Below, in pieces: positions 7,960 to 16,378 of a stretch of 64,000 nt of DNA (positions are counted from its first letter, which is position 1; each line of letters begins with the position of its first letter). The notes under the pieces were generated by a model that searched no databases, was not told where the DNA came from, and worked only from the letters and a program-made list of their open reading frames with translations. The stretch covers positions 36,089 to 100,088 of the forward strand of contig NZ_JAINVF010000026.1 in NCBI RefSeq assembly GCF_020400585.1, read 5' to 3'. A program made the position numbers and the translations under genes. The DNA comes from Streptomyces sp. NK08204. Lineage in GTDB: Bacteria; Actinomycetota; Actinomycetes; Streptomycetales; Streptomycetaceae.

Positions 7960-8692
7960 CGCTCGTCGAGATCCGCCACGGCCCCCACCAGGCGGTCGCA
8001 CCCTGCCCGTGCTCCCGCTCCGCGCGGGAGTAGCGGGTGAGGTCCCGGGCGGAGAACAGGGCCATGCCCGCGTGGAAGGCCGCCACCGGAACCGGAAGCC
8101 GCGCCCAGTACGTGAGCCGGCCGTCGACGTACCACCGCGCTTCTGACGTCTCGGCCCGGTAGGTGATGGTGTAGCGGTGCGCTCGGCCCGGCTCCGTCGG
8201 CACCTGCGAGACCACCCGGTGGGTGTAGTGCTCCTCAGGCCGGGTCACGCCCGGGACAGGCAGTCGTTCGACCAGCGCGTAAACGGTGTCATTGCTCGCG
8301 GAGGCATTGAGTACGACGCCGCTTTCCAGGTCGAAGAGGGCCACTGTGCCGAAGGCGTCGAGCAGGTCATGGGGAATCTGGCCGTAGGTCCGCACCCCCA
8401 TCTCGACCTCGAACGTCAGCTCTCCCGCCGCCGGCACGGCAAAGCGCCGCACGGACTGGTACATCTGCTTGGCGTTGTTCTGCCGCGGGTCGGTGTCGTG
8501 GAAGCGGCTGAACGGGTTGACAGTCAGCTCGAATCGCCCGTCACCGGTATGTGTCCGTGCGTTACGATCCCGGTACTGGTGGGTTTCGCCGTCGGCGCCT
8601 CGGTTTTCCAGGATTCTCCAGCGGGCGGGATCGAGTTCGCCGCTCGTGAAGTCGTCGTACGTCCACGTGGTTGTTTCCGGCGTCGTGGTCAT
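7952..8692 (-). CDS. DUF6081 family protein
   Basis: This 246-residue soluble protein has no signal peptide. It is rich in aromatic residues and short beta strands (LDPARWRILENRG, FEVEMGVRTYGQIPHDLLDAFGTVALFDLESG, YTITYRAETSEARWYVDG), which looks like a jelly-roll or concanavalin-like fold. I recognise it as the DUF6081 family, seen in actinomycete natural-product clusters with no assigned reaction. It is the only minus-strand gene in the cluster and faces the symporter operon across a 204-bp divergent region (8693-8896). A role in product binding or modification is a guess. Confidence 0.65.
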   Translation of the reverse strand: MTTTPETTTWTYDDFTSGELDPARWRILENRGADGETHQYRDRNARTHTGDGRFELTVNPFSRFHDTDPRQNNAKQMYQSVRRFAVPAAGELTFEVEMGVRTYGQIPHDLLDAFGTVALFDLESGVVLNASASNDTVYALVERLPVPGVTRPEEHYTHRVVSQVPTEPGRAHRYTITYRAETSEARWYVDGRLTYWARLPVPVAAFHAGMALFSARDLTRYSRAEREHGQGATAWWGPWRISTSVR

Positions 8693-8896
8693 TCAAACAC
8701 CATCGGCCGAGCCGCCGGCACCGGACATCACACGTTCACGCGGTTCGGGCAGGGGCACGCCATTTCGCCGGCGAACGCCGAATATCCCGTGAATGGGCCA
8801 TGCCGGCGTGCGGGCGGCGGCCGAGACTATCGCCGTACCGACCCGACCGCCACGTCACGACGTCGCCCTCGCGACGTCTGCAACAGAGGAGGTGTC

Positions 8897-9232
8897 ATGG
8901 GCACGATGGACTCGGCAGCGGACGGCGACAGCCTTGTCGCGGTGTACGACAGCGCCCAGTTCCAGGCTCTGCAACGCCGATCGAATGTCTTCATCGTTTG
9001 GACGAGCGTCGCCTTCTACGGGTGGTGGTTGCTCCTCATCCTGCTCGCTGCCTTCGCGCCGGACTTCTTCCGGAAGGGGATCCACGGATCCTTCAACGTG
9101 GGCCTGCTTTTCGTAACGCTGTCGTTCCTCATCGTGGTGGCGATCTCCGCGCTCTATCTGCGATTCGCCCGAACTCGGCTGGATCCCCTGAGTGAGCAGA
9201 TCCGGGGGGATCTGGAAGGAGATCTTCGATGA
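8897..9232 (+). CDS. DUF485 family small membrane protein
   Basis: This 111-residue protein has two predicted membrane helices (roughly residues 31-54 and 66-90) and a charged C-terminus, typical of DUF485. These proteins sit beside acetate/monocarboxylate-type sodium:solute symporters and are thought to be accessory subunits. ATG 8897 follows GAGGAGGT at a good distance. The stop overlaps the symporter start (ATGA), so the two are translationally coupled. Confidence 0.85.
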   Translation: MGTMDSAADGDSLVAVYDSAQFQALQRRSNVFIVWTSVAFYGWWLLLILLAAFAPDFFRKGIHGSFNVGLLFVTLSFLIVVAISALYLRFARTRLDPLSEQIRGDLEGDLR

Positions 9233-10938
9233 CCCTCTTTCTCGCGGCACCCCCTCCGGCTCCGGTGCACAACACGTGGGCGGCGCCGGGGCTCGCCACG
9301 GGGTTCACCGTGGTCATCGCGGCTGCGGTGTTCGCCCTTGTGAGGTCGGCGCGCGGCCGTATCCGCAACCCGACCGACTACCTCCTCGCGGGCCGGAACG
9401 TCGACGCCCGCCAGAACGCCCTGGCGTTGGTCGGCAGCGCCATCATGTACACGACCGCGATCATCATCGCCGGGCACATCGCGCTGAACGGCTTCGACGG
9501 CGTTCTCCTGCTGACGGCCTTCACGATCTCCACGATCCTCGCGGTCCTGGTCTATGCGGGGCCGGTGCGCAACGTGGGCGGGTACACGCTGGGCGACCTG
9601 TGGGAACTGCGCGCCCGTCAGCGCCCGGCACGCATCGCCTCGGCCGTCGTCAGCCTGACGGTCTACACCATGTTCATGATCTTCACGCTGGCCACGCTCG
9701 CTCTGGTCGCCAGCCGGATGTTCTCCACCAGCTCCACGGTGGACAAACCCCTCGTGGCGAGCGTCGTCGCCGTCGTCGGCCTGCTCACCGTGCTCTGGGT
9801 GTACGCGGGAGGGATGGTCGGCCTCACCCGGGTGCTGGTGCTCAAGGTGGTCCTGGTGATCGGCATGGTGGCGGTACTGGCGGTGGCGGTGCTGGCCAAG
9901 TACGACATGAACCCCTTCCACATGCTCGATGCCGCCGAGGCCCACGCGGCACCCAACAAGCACGGCCACGATCTGCTCGGACCCGGCCGCCTGCTGGGCA
10001 AGGGCGGCACGGCGCATTCGGACCAGGACCCGTGGGTCCACATGTCGAAGCTCATCTCCGTCGCCATGGGCGCCATGGGGATGCCGTTCCTCTTCATGCG
10101 TCACTTCACGGCGGTCAACGGACGCGAGGCGCGGCGGTCGGCGGGCTGGGCGTCGATGATCATCGTGGCGTTCTACTTCTGCATGACCATCCTCGGTCTC
10201 GGCGCCGTCGCGATCCTCGGCGGGAAGAACATCGGCCTGCTCCCGGAGCACCGCGACATCACCCTGCCCAAGCTCGCGGACGAACTCGGCGGCAAGTGGG
10301 CGACCGGCATGCTCGGCGCCGTCGGTCTGCTGTCGGTCGCCGCGATCTTCGGAGTCCAGATCATCAGCGCGGTCACGTCCTTCACCAAGGACATCAACGC
10401 GGCGCGTGGCCGGCAGCCGGAACCGGCCGACGAACTGAAGCAGATACGGCGCAACGTGCTGGTCATCGGACTCGGCTACCTCGTCGTGGGGATGGCGATG
10501 CTGACCCAGCGCACCCACATCATGGTTCCGACGTCGATCGACCTGGGGGCTGCCGTCGTCCTGCCGGCGGTCGTCTACTCGCTGTTCTGGCGGCGCTTCA
10601 ACACCGCGGGGCTGCTGTGGACGGTCTACGGAGGGATGGCCGTGACCTTCTTCATGGTCGTGTTCTCCAACGGTGTGTCGGGTGACGTCGCCGCCCTGTT
10701 CCCCGACTCCGACTTCAAGTTCATCGACTTCGAACCCGGCATGGTCACCGGACCGCTCGGCTTCCTGCTGGGCTTCGTCGGCACGCTCACCAGCAGCGAG
10801 CGCAACGACAGGGCCTTCAAGGAGATACGGGTCCGTGCCCTCACGGGCGCCGTCCCTCCCGCGCAGAAGAAGGACCTGACCGTCGTGGGCCCCGAGCAGC
10901 GCGACCGGGACAGCCGGACGCCCAGCGAAGCACGCTGA
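9229..10938 (+). CDS. Sodium:solute symporter (SSS family, ActP-like)
   Basis: This 569-residue integral membrane protein has about 13 hydrophobic segments. The RNPTDYLLAGRNVDARQNALALVG segment and the MPFLFMRHFTAVNGREARRS region are typical of the acetate/monocarboxylate branch of SSS transporters. These import small carboxylates with sodium. In the cluster it could take up a precursor such as acetate, pyruvate or an aromatic acid, or move the product. It may also be a bystander. A strong terminator follows at 10959. Confidence 0.87.
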   Translation: MTLFLAAPPPAPVHNTWAAPGLATGFTVVIAAAVFALVRSARGRIRNPTDYLLAGRNVDARQNALALVGSAIMYTTAIIIAGHIALNGFDGVLLLTAFTISTILAVLVYAGPVRNVGGYTLGDLWELRARQRPARIASAVVSLTVYTMFMIFTLATLALVASRMFSTSSTVDKPLVASVVAVVGLLTVLWVYAGGMVGLTRVLVLKVVLVIGMVAVLAVAVLAKYDMNPFHMLDAAEAHAAPNKHGHDLLGPGRLLGKGGTAHSDQDPWVHMSKLISVAMGAMGMPFLFMRHFTAVNGREARRSAGWASMIIVAFYFCMTILGLGAVAILGGKNIGLLPEHRDITLPKLADELGGKWATGMLGAVGLLSVAAIFGVQIISAVTSFTKDINAARGRQPEPADELKQIRRNVLVIGLGYLVVGMAMLTQRTHIMVPTSIDLGAAVVLPAVVYSLFWRRFNTAGLLWTVYGGMAVTFFMVVFSNGVSGDVAALFPDSDFKFIDFEPGMVTGPLGFLLGFVGTLTSSERNDRAFKEIRVRALTGAVPPAQKKDLTVVGPEQRDRDSRTPSEAR

Positions 10939-10958
10939 CCAACCGAACAACCGCGAAC

Positions 10959-10987
10959 GGTGTGGGGCGGCCGGACCGCCCCACACC
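10959..10987 (+). terminator. Intrinsic terminator after the symporter gene
   Basis: A perfect 12-bp inverted repeat (GGTGTGGGGCGG / CCGCCCCACACC) with a 5-nt loop lies 21 nt after the symporter stop. The next start is only 16 nt downstream, so the hairpin could also modulate read-through into the monooxygenase gene. Confidence 0.8.
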
Positions 10988-11002
10988 CATGGGGAGGCAA
11001 TC

Positions 11003-12601
11003 GTGGATCCGGTACCGGTTCTGGTCGTGGGCGCGGGCCCCGTCGGGATGGTCACCGCTCTGGCGCTCGCTCGCCAAGGCGTTCCCTGCGTTGTCGTCGA
11101 CCAGGACTTCGAGACGTCCGTCCATCCCAAGCTGGACTACGTCAACTCCCGCAGCATGGAGTTCTTCCGGCAGCTCGGCATCGCCGACGACGTCCGGTCG
11201 GCCGGTGTCGGGCCCGAGCATCCGGCCGACGTGATCTGGTCGACCGGCCTCGCCGGTGAACCGATCACCACCTGGGAACTTCCCTCGGTGGCCGAGGAAC
11301 GCCGGCGCATCGCCGAGCACAACGACGGCAGCCGTCCCACCGAACCCGGCCAGCGCATCTCCCAGATCGAGCTGGAGCCGGTGCTGCGTGCCCACTGCCG
11401 GCGCAGTCCGCTGATCGACCTGCGGTGCGGCCTGCGGTTCGACTCTCTCGCCCAGGACGACGACGGTGTGACCAGCCACCTGGTCGATGTCATGACCGAC
11501 GACCGGGTTCGGTTGCGGTCCCGGTACGTGATCGGCTGCGACGGTGCGTCGAGCCAGGTCCGCAGGGCTGTGGGCATCGGCGAGGAGGGCTTCGACGTAC
11601 CCGGGCTCCCGGGCGCGTTCATGGTGCACTTCAAGAGCCGCGATCTGCAGACCCTGCACCGGCACGGGCGGTTCTGGCACTACTTCGCCTTCAGGTACAT
11701 CATCATCGCCCAGGACGAGGCGGACACCTGGACCGCGCACGTCAACGGCGTCCATCCGGCCGAGTTCGACACACCGCCGGCCGACCCGGCGGCATTCCTG
11801 CGCGAGACGATGCAGACCGAACTGAAGATCGACAAGGTCCTGCTGACCTCACGCTGGCGCCCCGGCTTCATGATCGCGGAACGCTACCGGGAAGGCCGCG
11901 TCCTGCTCGCCGGTGACTCAGCGCATCGCATGTTCCCGACCGGCGCCTACGGAATGAACACCGGCGTCGGCGACGCGGTGGACGCGGCCTGGAAGATCGC
12001 CGCCCTCGTCAAGGGCTTCGGCGGCCCCGCCCTGCTCGACAGCTACGAGGCCGAGCGCCGCCCGGCCGGTCTGCGCACCATGCACACGTCCCACCGGCAC
12101 CTCGGCGTGCACCTCAAGGCCGGCGAACTCCTGCGCGGCGGCGCCCCGCTGGACACCGTCGCAGCCTTCCTGCAGGACGAACGGGGCGAGAACGAGTACC
12201 GGGGGATCGAACTGGGCCACCGCTACAACGACTCGCCCGTCGTCTGCCACGAGGACGCGCCCGAACCCCCTTACAGCCCCCGGGCGTACACACCGACGAC
12301 ATGGCCCGGTGGCCGGCCGCCCAGCCTGCTCCTGCAGGACGGCACGCCGATCTACGACCTCTTCGCCCCGTCCTTCACACTCGTCGACTTCGCAGGCGAC
12401 GGCAGGGCCGACGCACTGCTCGAGGCGGCTGCCGCCCAGGGCCTGCCGGTAGGCCACACCGTGGTGACCGACACCGGTGCCCGGCGGACATGGGAACGCG
12501 ACCTCGTGCTGCTCAGGCCCGACCACCATGTGGCCTGGCGCGGCGACGAGGCCCCCGAGGACCCTGCTGCCGTGATTCGGCGGGTACGAGGCGCGGCGTG
12601 A
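11003..12601 (+). CDS. FAD-dependent aromatic monooxygenase (PheA/TfdB/MhpA-like)
   Basis: This 532-residue class A flavin hydroxylase is longer than the one at 4538 because it carries the C-terminal thioredoxin-like extension of the phenol-hydroxylase branch. Motifs are VVGAGPVGMVTALALARQG at the N-terminus, the DG motif IGCDGASSQVRRAVG, and GDSAHRMFPTGAYGMNTGVGDAVD for FAD. It starts at GTG 11003 behind GGGGAGG. The family hydroxylates phenolic rings. It is the second ring hydroxylase of the cluster and is separated from upstream genes by a terminator hairpin. Confidence 0.87.
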   Translation: MDPVPVLVVGAGPVGMVTALALARQGVPCVVVDQDFETSVHPKLDYVNSRSMEFFRQLGIADDVRSAGVGPEHPADVIWSTGLAGEPITTWELPSVAEERRRIAEHNDGSRPTEPGQRISQIELEPVLRAHCRRSPLIDLRCGLRFDSLAQDDDGVTSHLVDVMTDDRVRLRSRYVIGCDGASSQVRRAVGIGEEGFDVPGLPGAFMVHFKSRDLQTLHRHGRFWHYFAFRYIIIAQDEADTWTAHVNGVHPAEFDTPPADPAAFLRETMQTELKIDKVLLTSRWRPGFMIAERYREGRVLLAGDSAHRMFPTGAYGMNTGVGDAVDAAWKIAALVKGFGGPALLDSYEAERRPAGLRTMHTSHRHLGVHLKAGELLRGGAPLDTVAAFLQDERGENEYRGIELGHRYNDSPVVCHEDAPEPPYSPRAYTPTTWPGGRPPSLLLQDGTPIYDLFAPSFTLVDFAGDGRADALLEAAAAQGLPVGHTVVTDTGARRTWERDLVLLRPDHHVAWRGDEAPEDPAAVIRRVRGAA

Positions 12602-12697
12602 GGCGTCCGGTGGGGTGACGGCGGGCGGACCGGTGCACGGCGTCATGCCCCGCCGTGTCCGGTGAAGCGCAAGAGCAGGGACGCGACATGCGGTGCC

Positions 12698-12715
12698 TTA
12701 CCGGAAATCCGGTAA
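12698..12715. promoter_or_regulatory. 18-bp inverted repeat, candidate operator
   Basis: Two perfect 8-bp arms, TTACCGGA and TCCGGTAA, are separated by AA; outer GCC/GGC add pairing with a one-base bulge. It lies about 200 bp upstream of the DAHP synthase start, in the 312-bp gap after the monooxygenase. The AT-richer, compact symmetry is more like a regulator binding site than a terminator. No cognate regulator is visible nearby. Confidence 0.45.
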
Positions 12716-12913
12716 AGGCAGGTCTTGAGCAGCGCAAAGACGTGATGTGCGCGCAGGGCCCGACACGTCACGCTCGTCGTGCACCGGCGCGATCGGGTGG
12801 GCAGCCCCCCGTGCGGTCGGGCCCCGTGCATGACACCCGCTCGTCCGGCGCCGGGCCGGCGGTTTTCCGTGGCCCCCGGAGCACGTCTCGCTGATCTCTC
12901 GACGGGAGCACTC

Positions 12914-14140
12914 ATGACGCAATCCAGCTCTACGGCGGACATCGCCCGACTCGGGCCGTGGGAAGGCCGGCCGGCGGCCCAGCAACCGGACTGGCGCGAC
13001 CACGCCGCCTATCCCGAGGCCTGCGAGCGTCTGGCGTCGGCTCCGCCCCTGGTGGAGGCCGCCGAGATCCGGCAGCTGCGGCGGACGCTGTCCCGGCTGG
13101 GGACGACCGGCACCCTCCTGCTTCAACTGGGCGACTGCGCGGAGAGTTTCTACGAATGCACGCCTCGGCACGTGGCGCAGAAGCTGCGGATCGTCGACCG
13201 GCTGGCGGACCGCTTCGGAGAACTCACCGGCCAGAGCGTCGTCCGGGTCGGCCGTATGGGCGGGCAGTTCGCCAAACCCAGGTCACAGGCGACCGAGTCG
13301 CACGGCGCGGTGAGCATCCCCTCCTTCCGCGGACACATGATCAACTCGGAGATCTCCACGCCGCTGACCCGGCAGCCCGACCCGCGGCGCATGGAGTGGG
13401 CCTACGACGCCAGCGCCGTGGTGCAGCGGGCGATGCGGACGTACCGTCAGGGCAGCGGCCGCATGCCGGCCGGGGAAGGGCCCTGGTCGAGCCATGAGGC
13501 CCTGGTCATCGACTACGAATCCCGGCTGGTCCGCCGTGACCCGGAGACGGACGAGCCGTACCTGTCCTCGACCCACCTGCCATGGGTGGGGGAGCGCACC
13601 CGTGAACCGGGCGATGCGCATGTCGCGCTGCTCTCCTGCGTCGCCAATCCGGTGGGGTGCAAGGTCGGACCGGCCGCGGACCCCGAGGACGTCCTGCGGG
13701 TGTGCGAGGCACTCGACCCGCACCGTGAGCCCGGCCGCCTGATACTGATACCCCGGATGGGCCGGGACGGCATTCAGCAGGCCCTGCCGCCCATCGTCCG
13801 CCGTGTGGCGAACGCGGGACACCCGGTGATCTGGCTGTGCGACCCGATGCACGGCAACACGGTGCAGTCCCGGTCCGGCCTGAAGACACGTCATCTCACC
13901 GATGTGATCACCGAAGCGCTGCGATTCCGCGACATCCTCCAGGCGAACCGGCAGGACGCGGCCGGACTCCACATAGAGGTCGCGGCGGACGACGTGACGG
14001 AATGCATCGGTGGTTCCGTGACGGGCGAGGACCAACTGCACCGGCATTACACCACCTTGTGCGATCCGCGGCTCAATGCCGCCCAGGCCGTCGAACTCAT
14101 CGAGGCCTGGGCGAAAGGAACGGTGTCCGGTTGTCCGTGA
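12914..14140 (+). CDS. Class II DAHP synthase (PhzC-like)
   Basis: This 408-residue class II 3-deoxy-D-arabino-heptulosonate 7-phosphate synthase condenses phosphoenolpyruvate with erythrose 4-phosphate to start the shikimate pathway. Visible motifs are LLLQLGDCAESF (metal-binding Cys), VVRVGRMGGQFAKPRS, IPSFRGHMINS, NPVGCKVGP, the PVIWLCDPMHGNT metal His region and HIEVAADDVTECIGG. Its length is the short form used in antibiotic clusters rather than the longer housekeeping form. It should raise chorismate supply for the isochorismatase branch. ATG 12914 is chosen over upstream in-frame GTGs because it matches the family N-terminus. Confidence 0.92.
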   Translation: MTQSSSTADIARLGPWEGRPAAQQPDWRDHAAYPEACERLASAPPLVEAAEIRQLRRTLSRLGTTGTLLLQLGDCAESFYECTPRHVAQKLRIVDRLADRFGELTGQSVVRVGRMGGQFAKPRSQATESHGAVSIPSFRGHMINSEISTPLTRQPDPRRMEWAYDASAVVQRAMRTYRQGSGRMPAGEGPWSSHEALVIDYESRLVRRDPETDEPYLSSTHLPWVGERTREPGDAHVALLSCVANPVGCKVGPAADPEDVLRVCEALDPHREPGRLILIPRMGRDGIQQALPPIVRRVANAGHPVIWLCDPMHGNTVQSRSGLKTRHLTDVITEALRFRDILQANRQDAAGLHIEVAADDVTECIGGSVTGEDQLHRHYTTLCDPRLNAAQAVELIEAWAKGTVSGCP

Positions 14141-14230
14141 AGGGCGAAAGGTCCTGTAGATCGTCAGCCCCGCGCTCCGCAGTGCTCCTTGTGCGTCGGG
14201 AATGCGTTGCCGGACGAGTCGCTGTCCATG

Positions 14231-14256
14231 GTCCACTACTCGATCGAGCAGTGGAC
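14231..14256. promoter_or_regulatory. 26-bp near-perfect palindrome
   Basis: Half-sites GTCCACTACTCGA and TCGAGCAGTGGAC pair with one mismatch and no loop. It sits midway between the DAHP synthase stop and the start of the haloperoxidase-like gene. It could be an operator for the downstream gene or part of a terminator for the upstream one; the lack of a loop favours a dimer-binding site. Confidence 0.45.
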
Positions 14257-14386
14257 TTCTCGAAGCCGAGTCGGCTAGCGTCCCTGTGAAATCCCGGGAC
14301 ATTAGATGAGCATGAGTTCTCTGGCTCGACCATGACCGCCGGCGATCGCTTCACGACATGAAGGTCGATCGAAAGGAGAATTTCCA

Positions 14387-15880
14387 GTGAAGAAAATGAG
14401 GCGACCGCGGAGTCGGCGTCTGGGATACGGAATGACCATCGCCACCGCGGTGGCCCTGGTGGGCTCGCTGACCAGTGCCGCGCCGGCGGCTCCGCAGCAG
14501 GCGACAGCCACCTTCGACCTCGATCACGGGAATGCCCTGACGCAGGTCGTCTATCCGAAGTTCCAGCGCGTGTCGCGCGACGAGAGCTTTGGCCGTGCGG
14601 TGACGCTGACGGTGGACCACGCCATCCTCATCGAAATGCCGTGGTTCGACGCCATTGCCCCGTACAGCCCGACGGCGAAGGGTATTTTCTCGGACCTCGG
14701 GCGCCGTCCGGCGGAAGAGCGTACGACGCGCAACAAGAACATCGCCGTCATCTACTCCGCCTTCACGTCGCTCAACGCCGTCCTCCCGCAGTACAAGGAC
14801 CGTTGGCTCGAGATGATGCAAACGGCGGGACTTGATCCCAACAACACCGAGGAAGACCCGACCACGCCGAGCGGTATTGGAATCCTTGCCGCCAAGAACG
14901 CCATCAAGGCGCGCTTGCACGACGGTTCCAACCGGTACGGTGACGAAGGCGGCCGTAAGTACAACTTGAGGCCGTACAGCGACTACACCGGGTACCGGCC
15001 GGTCAACACGGCGGAACAGCTCAACGACCCGTCCCGCTGGCAGCCGAACGTGACGTCGTCGAACAACGTCTACAGGTCCCAGGAGTTCGCGACTCCGTAT
15101 TTCGGCTGGCTCAAGCCGTTCACGTACGACAGCCCCGCGCAGTTCGACGTGGCTCCGCCGACCAGCAGCAACTACCACAATGCCAAGGCCTACAAGAGCC
15201 AGGTCGACGAGATGGTGGAGGCGTCGGCCGGTCTTGATGACCGCAAGAAGATGACCGCCGAGCTCTTCAACGACAAGGTGGTGACGTTCGGGGCGGTCGC
15301 CGGCACGCCGGTGGTCATGAACGGAAACTACGACGTCGAGAAGATGGTGCAGTACATCACCTCTTCCGACGTGGCCTTCGTCGATTCCACCATCGCCACC
15401 TGGTATTTCAAGCGGAAGTACGACTCCGTGCGGCCGTTCAGCGCCGTCCATCATGTGTACGGGAACAAGAGGATAACCGCCTGGGGCGGGCCGGGGGCGG
15501 GCACGGTCGACGACATCACCGGGAACGAATGGCAGGGCTATCTGAGCGGGCATTCCGCCGACTCCCCCGAGTACCCGTCGGCGACTTCCGCGCTCTGCCT
15601 GTCCTTCGCCGAGCAGGTGCGACGGTTCACGGGCACCGACCAGGCCAACATCAACTTCGCTGCCGCGAAGGGTTCCTCGTTCGTGGAGCCGGGTGTCACT
15701 CCGGCCAACGACATGACACTGCACTGGAGCAACTGGACGGACTTCGCCCGGGACTGCGGGGAGAGCAGGGTCTGGGCGGGTGAGAACTTCCCTGCCGCGA
15801 TCGAGGCCGCGAAGCAGTACGCACCGAAGATCGGTGACCTGAGCTACGAGTTCGTTCAGCGGAAGCTGAACGGCGGCTGA
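14387..15880 (+). CDS. Secreted vanadium-haloperoxidase-fold protein lacking catalytic histidines
   Basis: This 497-residue protein has an Arg/Lys-rich signal peptide (residues 1 to about 38). The helical body matches the vanadium-dependent haloperoxidase/PAP2 superfamily. Motif 1 is present (K342-x6-R349-P). In motif 2 the expected PSGH is PSAT (T400), and in motif 3, SRxxxGxH, the axial vanadate ligand is N467 (SRVWAGEN). Both essential histidines are thus replaced, so haloperoxidase or phosphatase chemistry is unlikely. It starts at GTG 14387 behind GAAAGGAG and is followed by a terminator. Its relation to the upstream cluster is unclear. Confidence 0.75.
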   Translation: MKKMRRPRSRRLGYGMTIATAVALVGSLTSAAPAAPQQATATFDLDHGNALTQVVYPKFQRVSRDESFGRAVTLTVDHAILIEMPWFDAIAPYSPTAKGIFSDLGRRPAEERTTRNKNIAVIYSAFTSLNAVLPQYKDRWLEMMQTAGLDPNNTEEDPTTPSGIGILAAKNAIKARLHDGSNRYGDEGGRKYNLRPYSDYTGYRPVNTAEQLNDPSRWQPNVTSSNNVYRSQEFATPYFGWLKPFTYDSPAQFDVAPPTSSNYHNAKAYKSQVDEMVEASAGLDDRKKMTAELFNDKVVTFGAVAGTPVVMNGNYDVEKMVQYITSSDVAFVDSTIATWYFKRKYDSVRPFSAVHHVYGNKRITAWGGPGAGTVDDITGNEWQGYLSGHSADSPEYPSATSALCLSFAEQVRRFTGTDQANINFAAAKGSSFVEPGVTPANDMTLHWSNWTDFARDCGESRVWAGENFPAAIEAAKQYAPKIGDLSYEFVQRKLNGG

Positions 15881-15884
15881 TTCC

Positions 15885-15946
15885 CCCAGCACCGACGCAG
15901 GCTGCCGCCGGCGCCCCAACGGGCCCGGCGGCAGCCTGCTGCTGGG
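15885..15946 (+). terminator. Strong intrinsic terminator
   Basis: A perfect 15-bp stem (GCAGGCTGCCGCCGG at 15897 with its complement at 15925) is extended by an outer CCCAGCA/TGCTGGG pairing. It begins just after the haloperoxidase-like stop codon. Confidence 0.85.
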
Positions 15947-15947
15947 A

Positions 15948-16378
15948 GCGCCCCGACAAGTCATCACGTCTTGAGACCCGCTCGTCCCGCGCTCTATCAA
16001 GACGATCAAGGGTAGAAGAGTCGAGCTTGAAGAGTTATGGTCGCCGTTGCGGCTCGAACGCAGGGCGGGGGATTCCAATGATTTTAGCTTACTTCCCAGT
16101 AATTTCGCGCGTACCTGTTTCGGTGACGCTCGGCACCAGTCGCGGAGTTTCGAGTTCTGGTCCGGCTCGCGGTGAACTTGAGGGCGGGTGGAGCCCGGCC
16201 ACCGCCGTCGGGCGTGGTTCGCGAGCCGGGTGTCGTGTCATTCCCTTGAGGAGATCTCTGCCGACCGGGTGGCCCTCGTCCCGGCCATGGCGGCACGTGC
16301 ACGCACGGCCCCAGCCCAATTCCGGCTATTGCGTCGAAGTGACCGTGCCCCTGAATCGGAGCGACTGGTGGAGGGAAG
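15948..16378. other. Intergenic stretch before the response regulator gene
   Basis: About 430 bp. No ORF here has family motifs. The base composition is less GC-biased around 16000-16110, as expected for a promoter region. I see no repeat or RNA structure worth naming. Confidence 0.5.

Noticed and set aside
9154..11130. Long antisense ORF (about 660 codons) across the symporter gene
   Set aside because: The His/Asp/Arg/Gly-rich translation has no motif; the sense strand encodes a clear SSS transporter.
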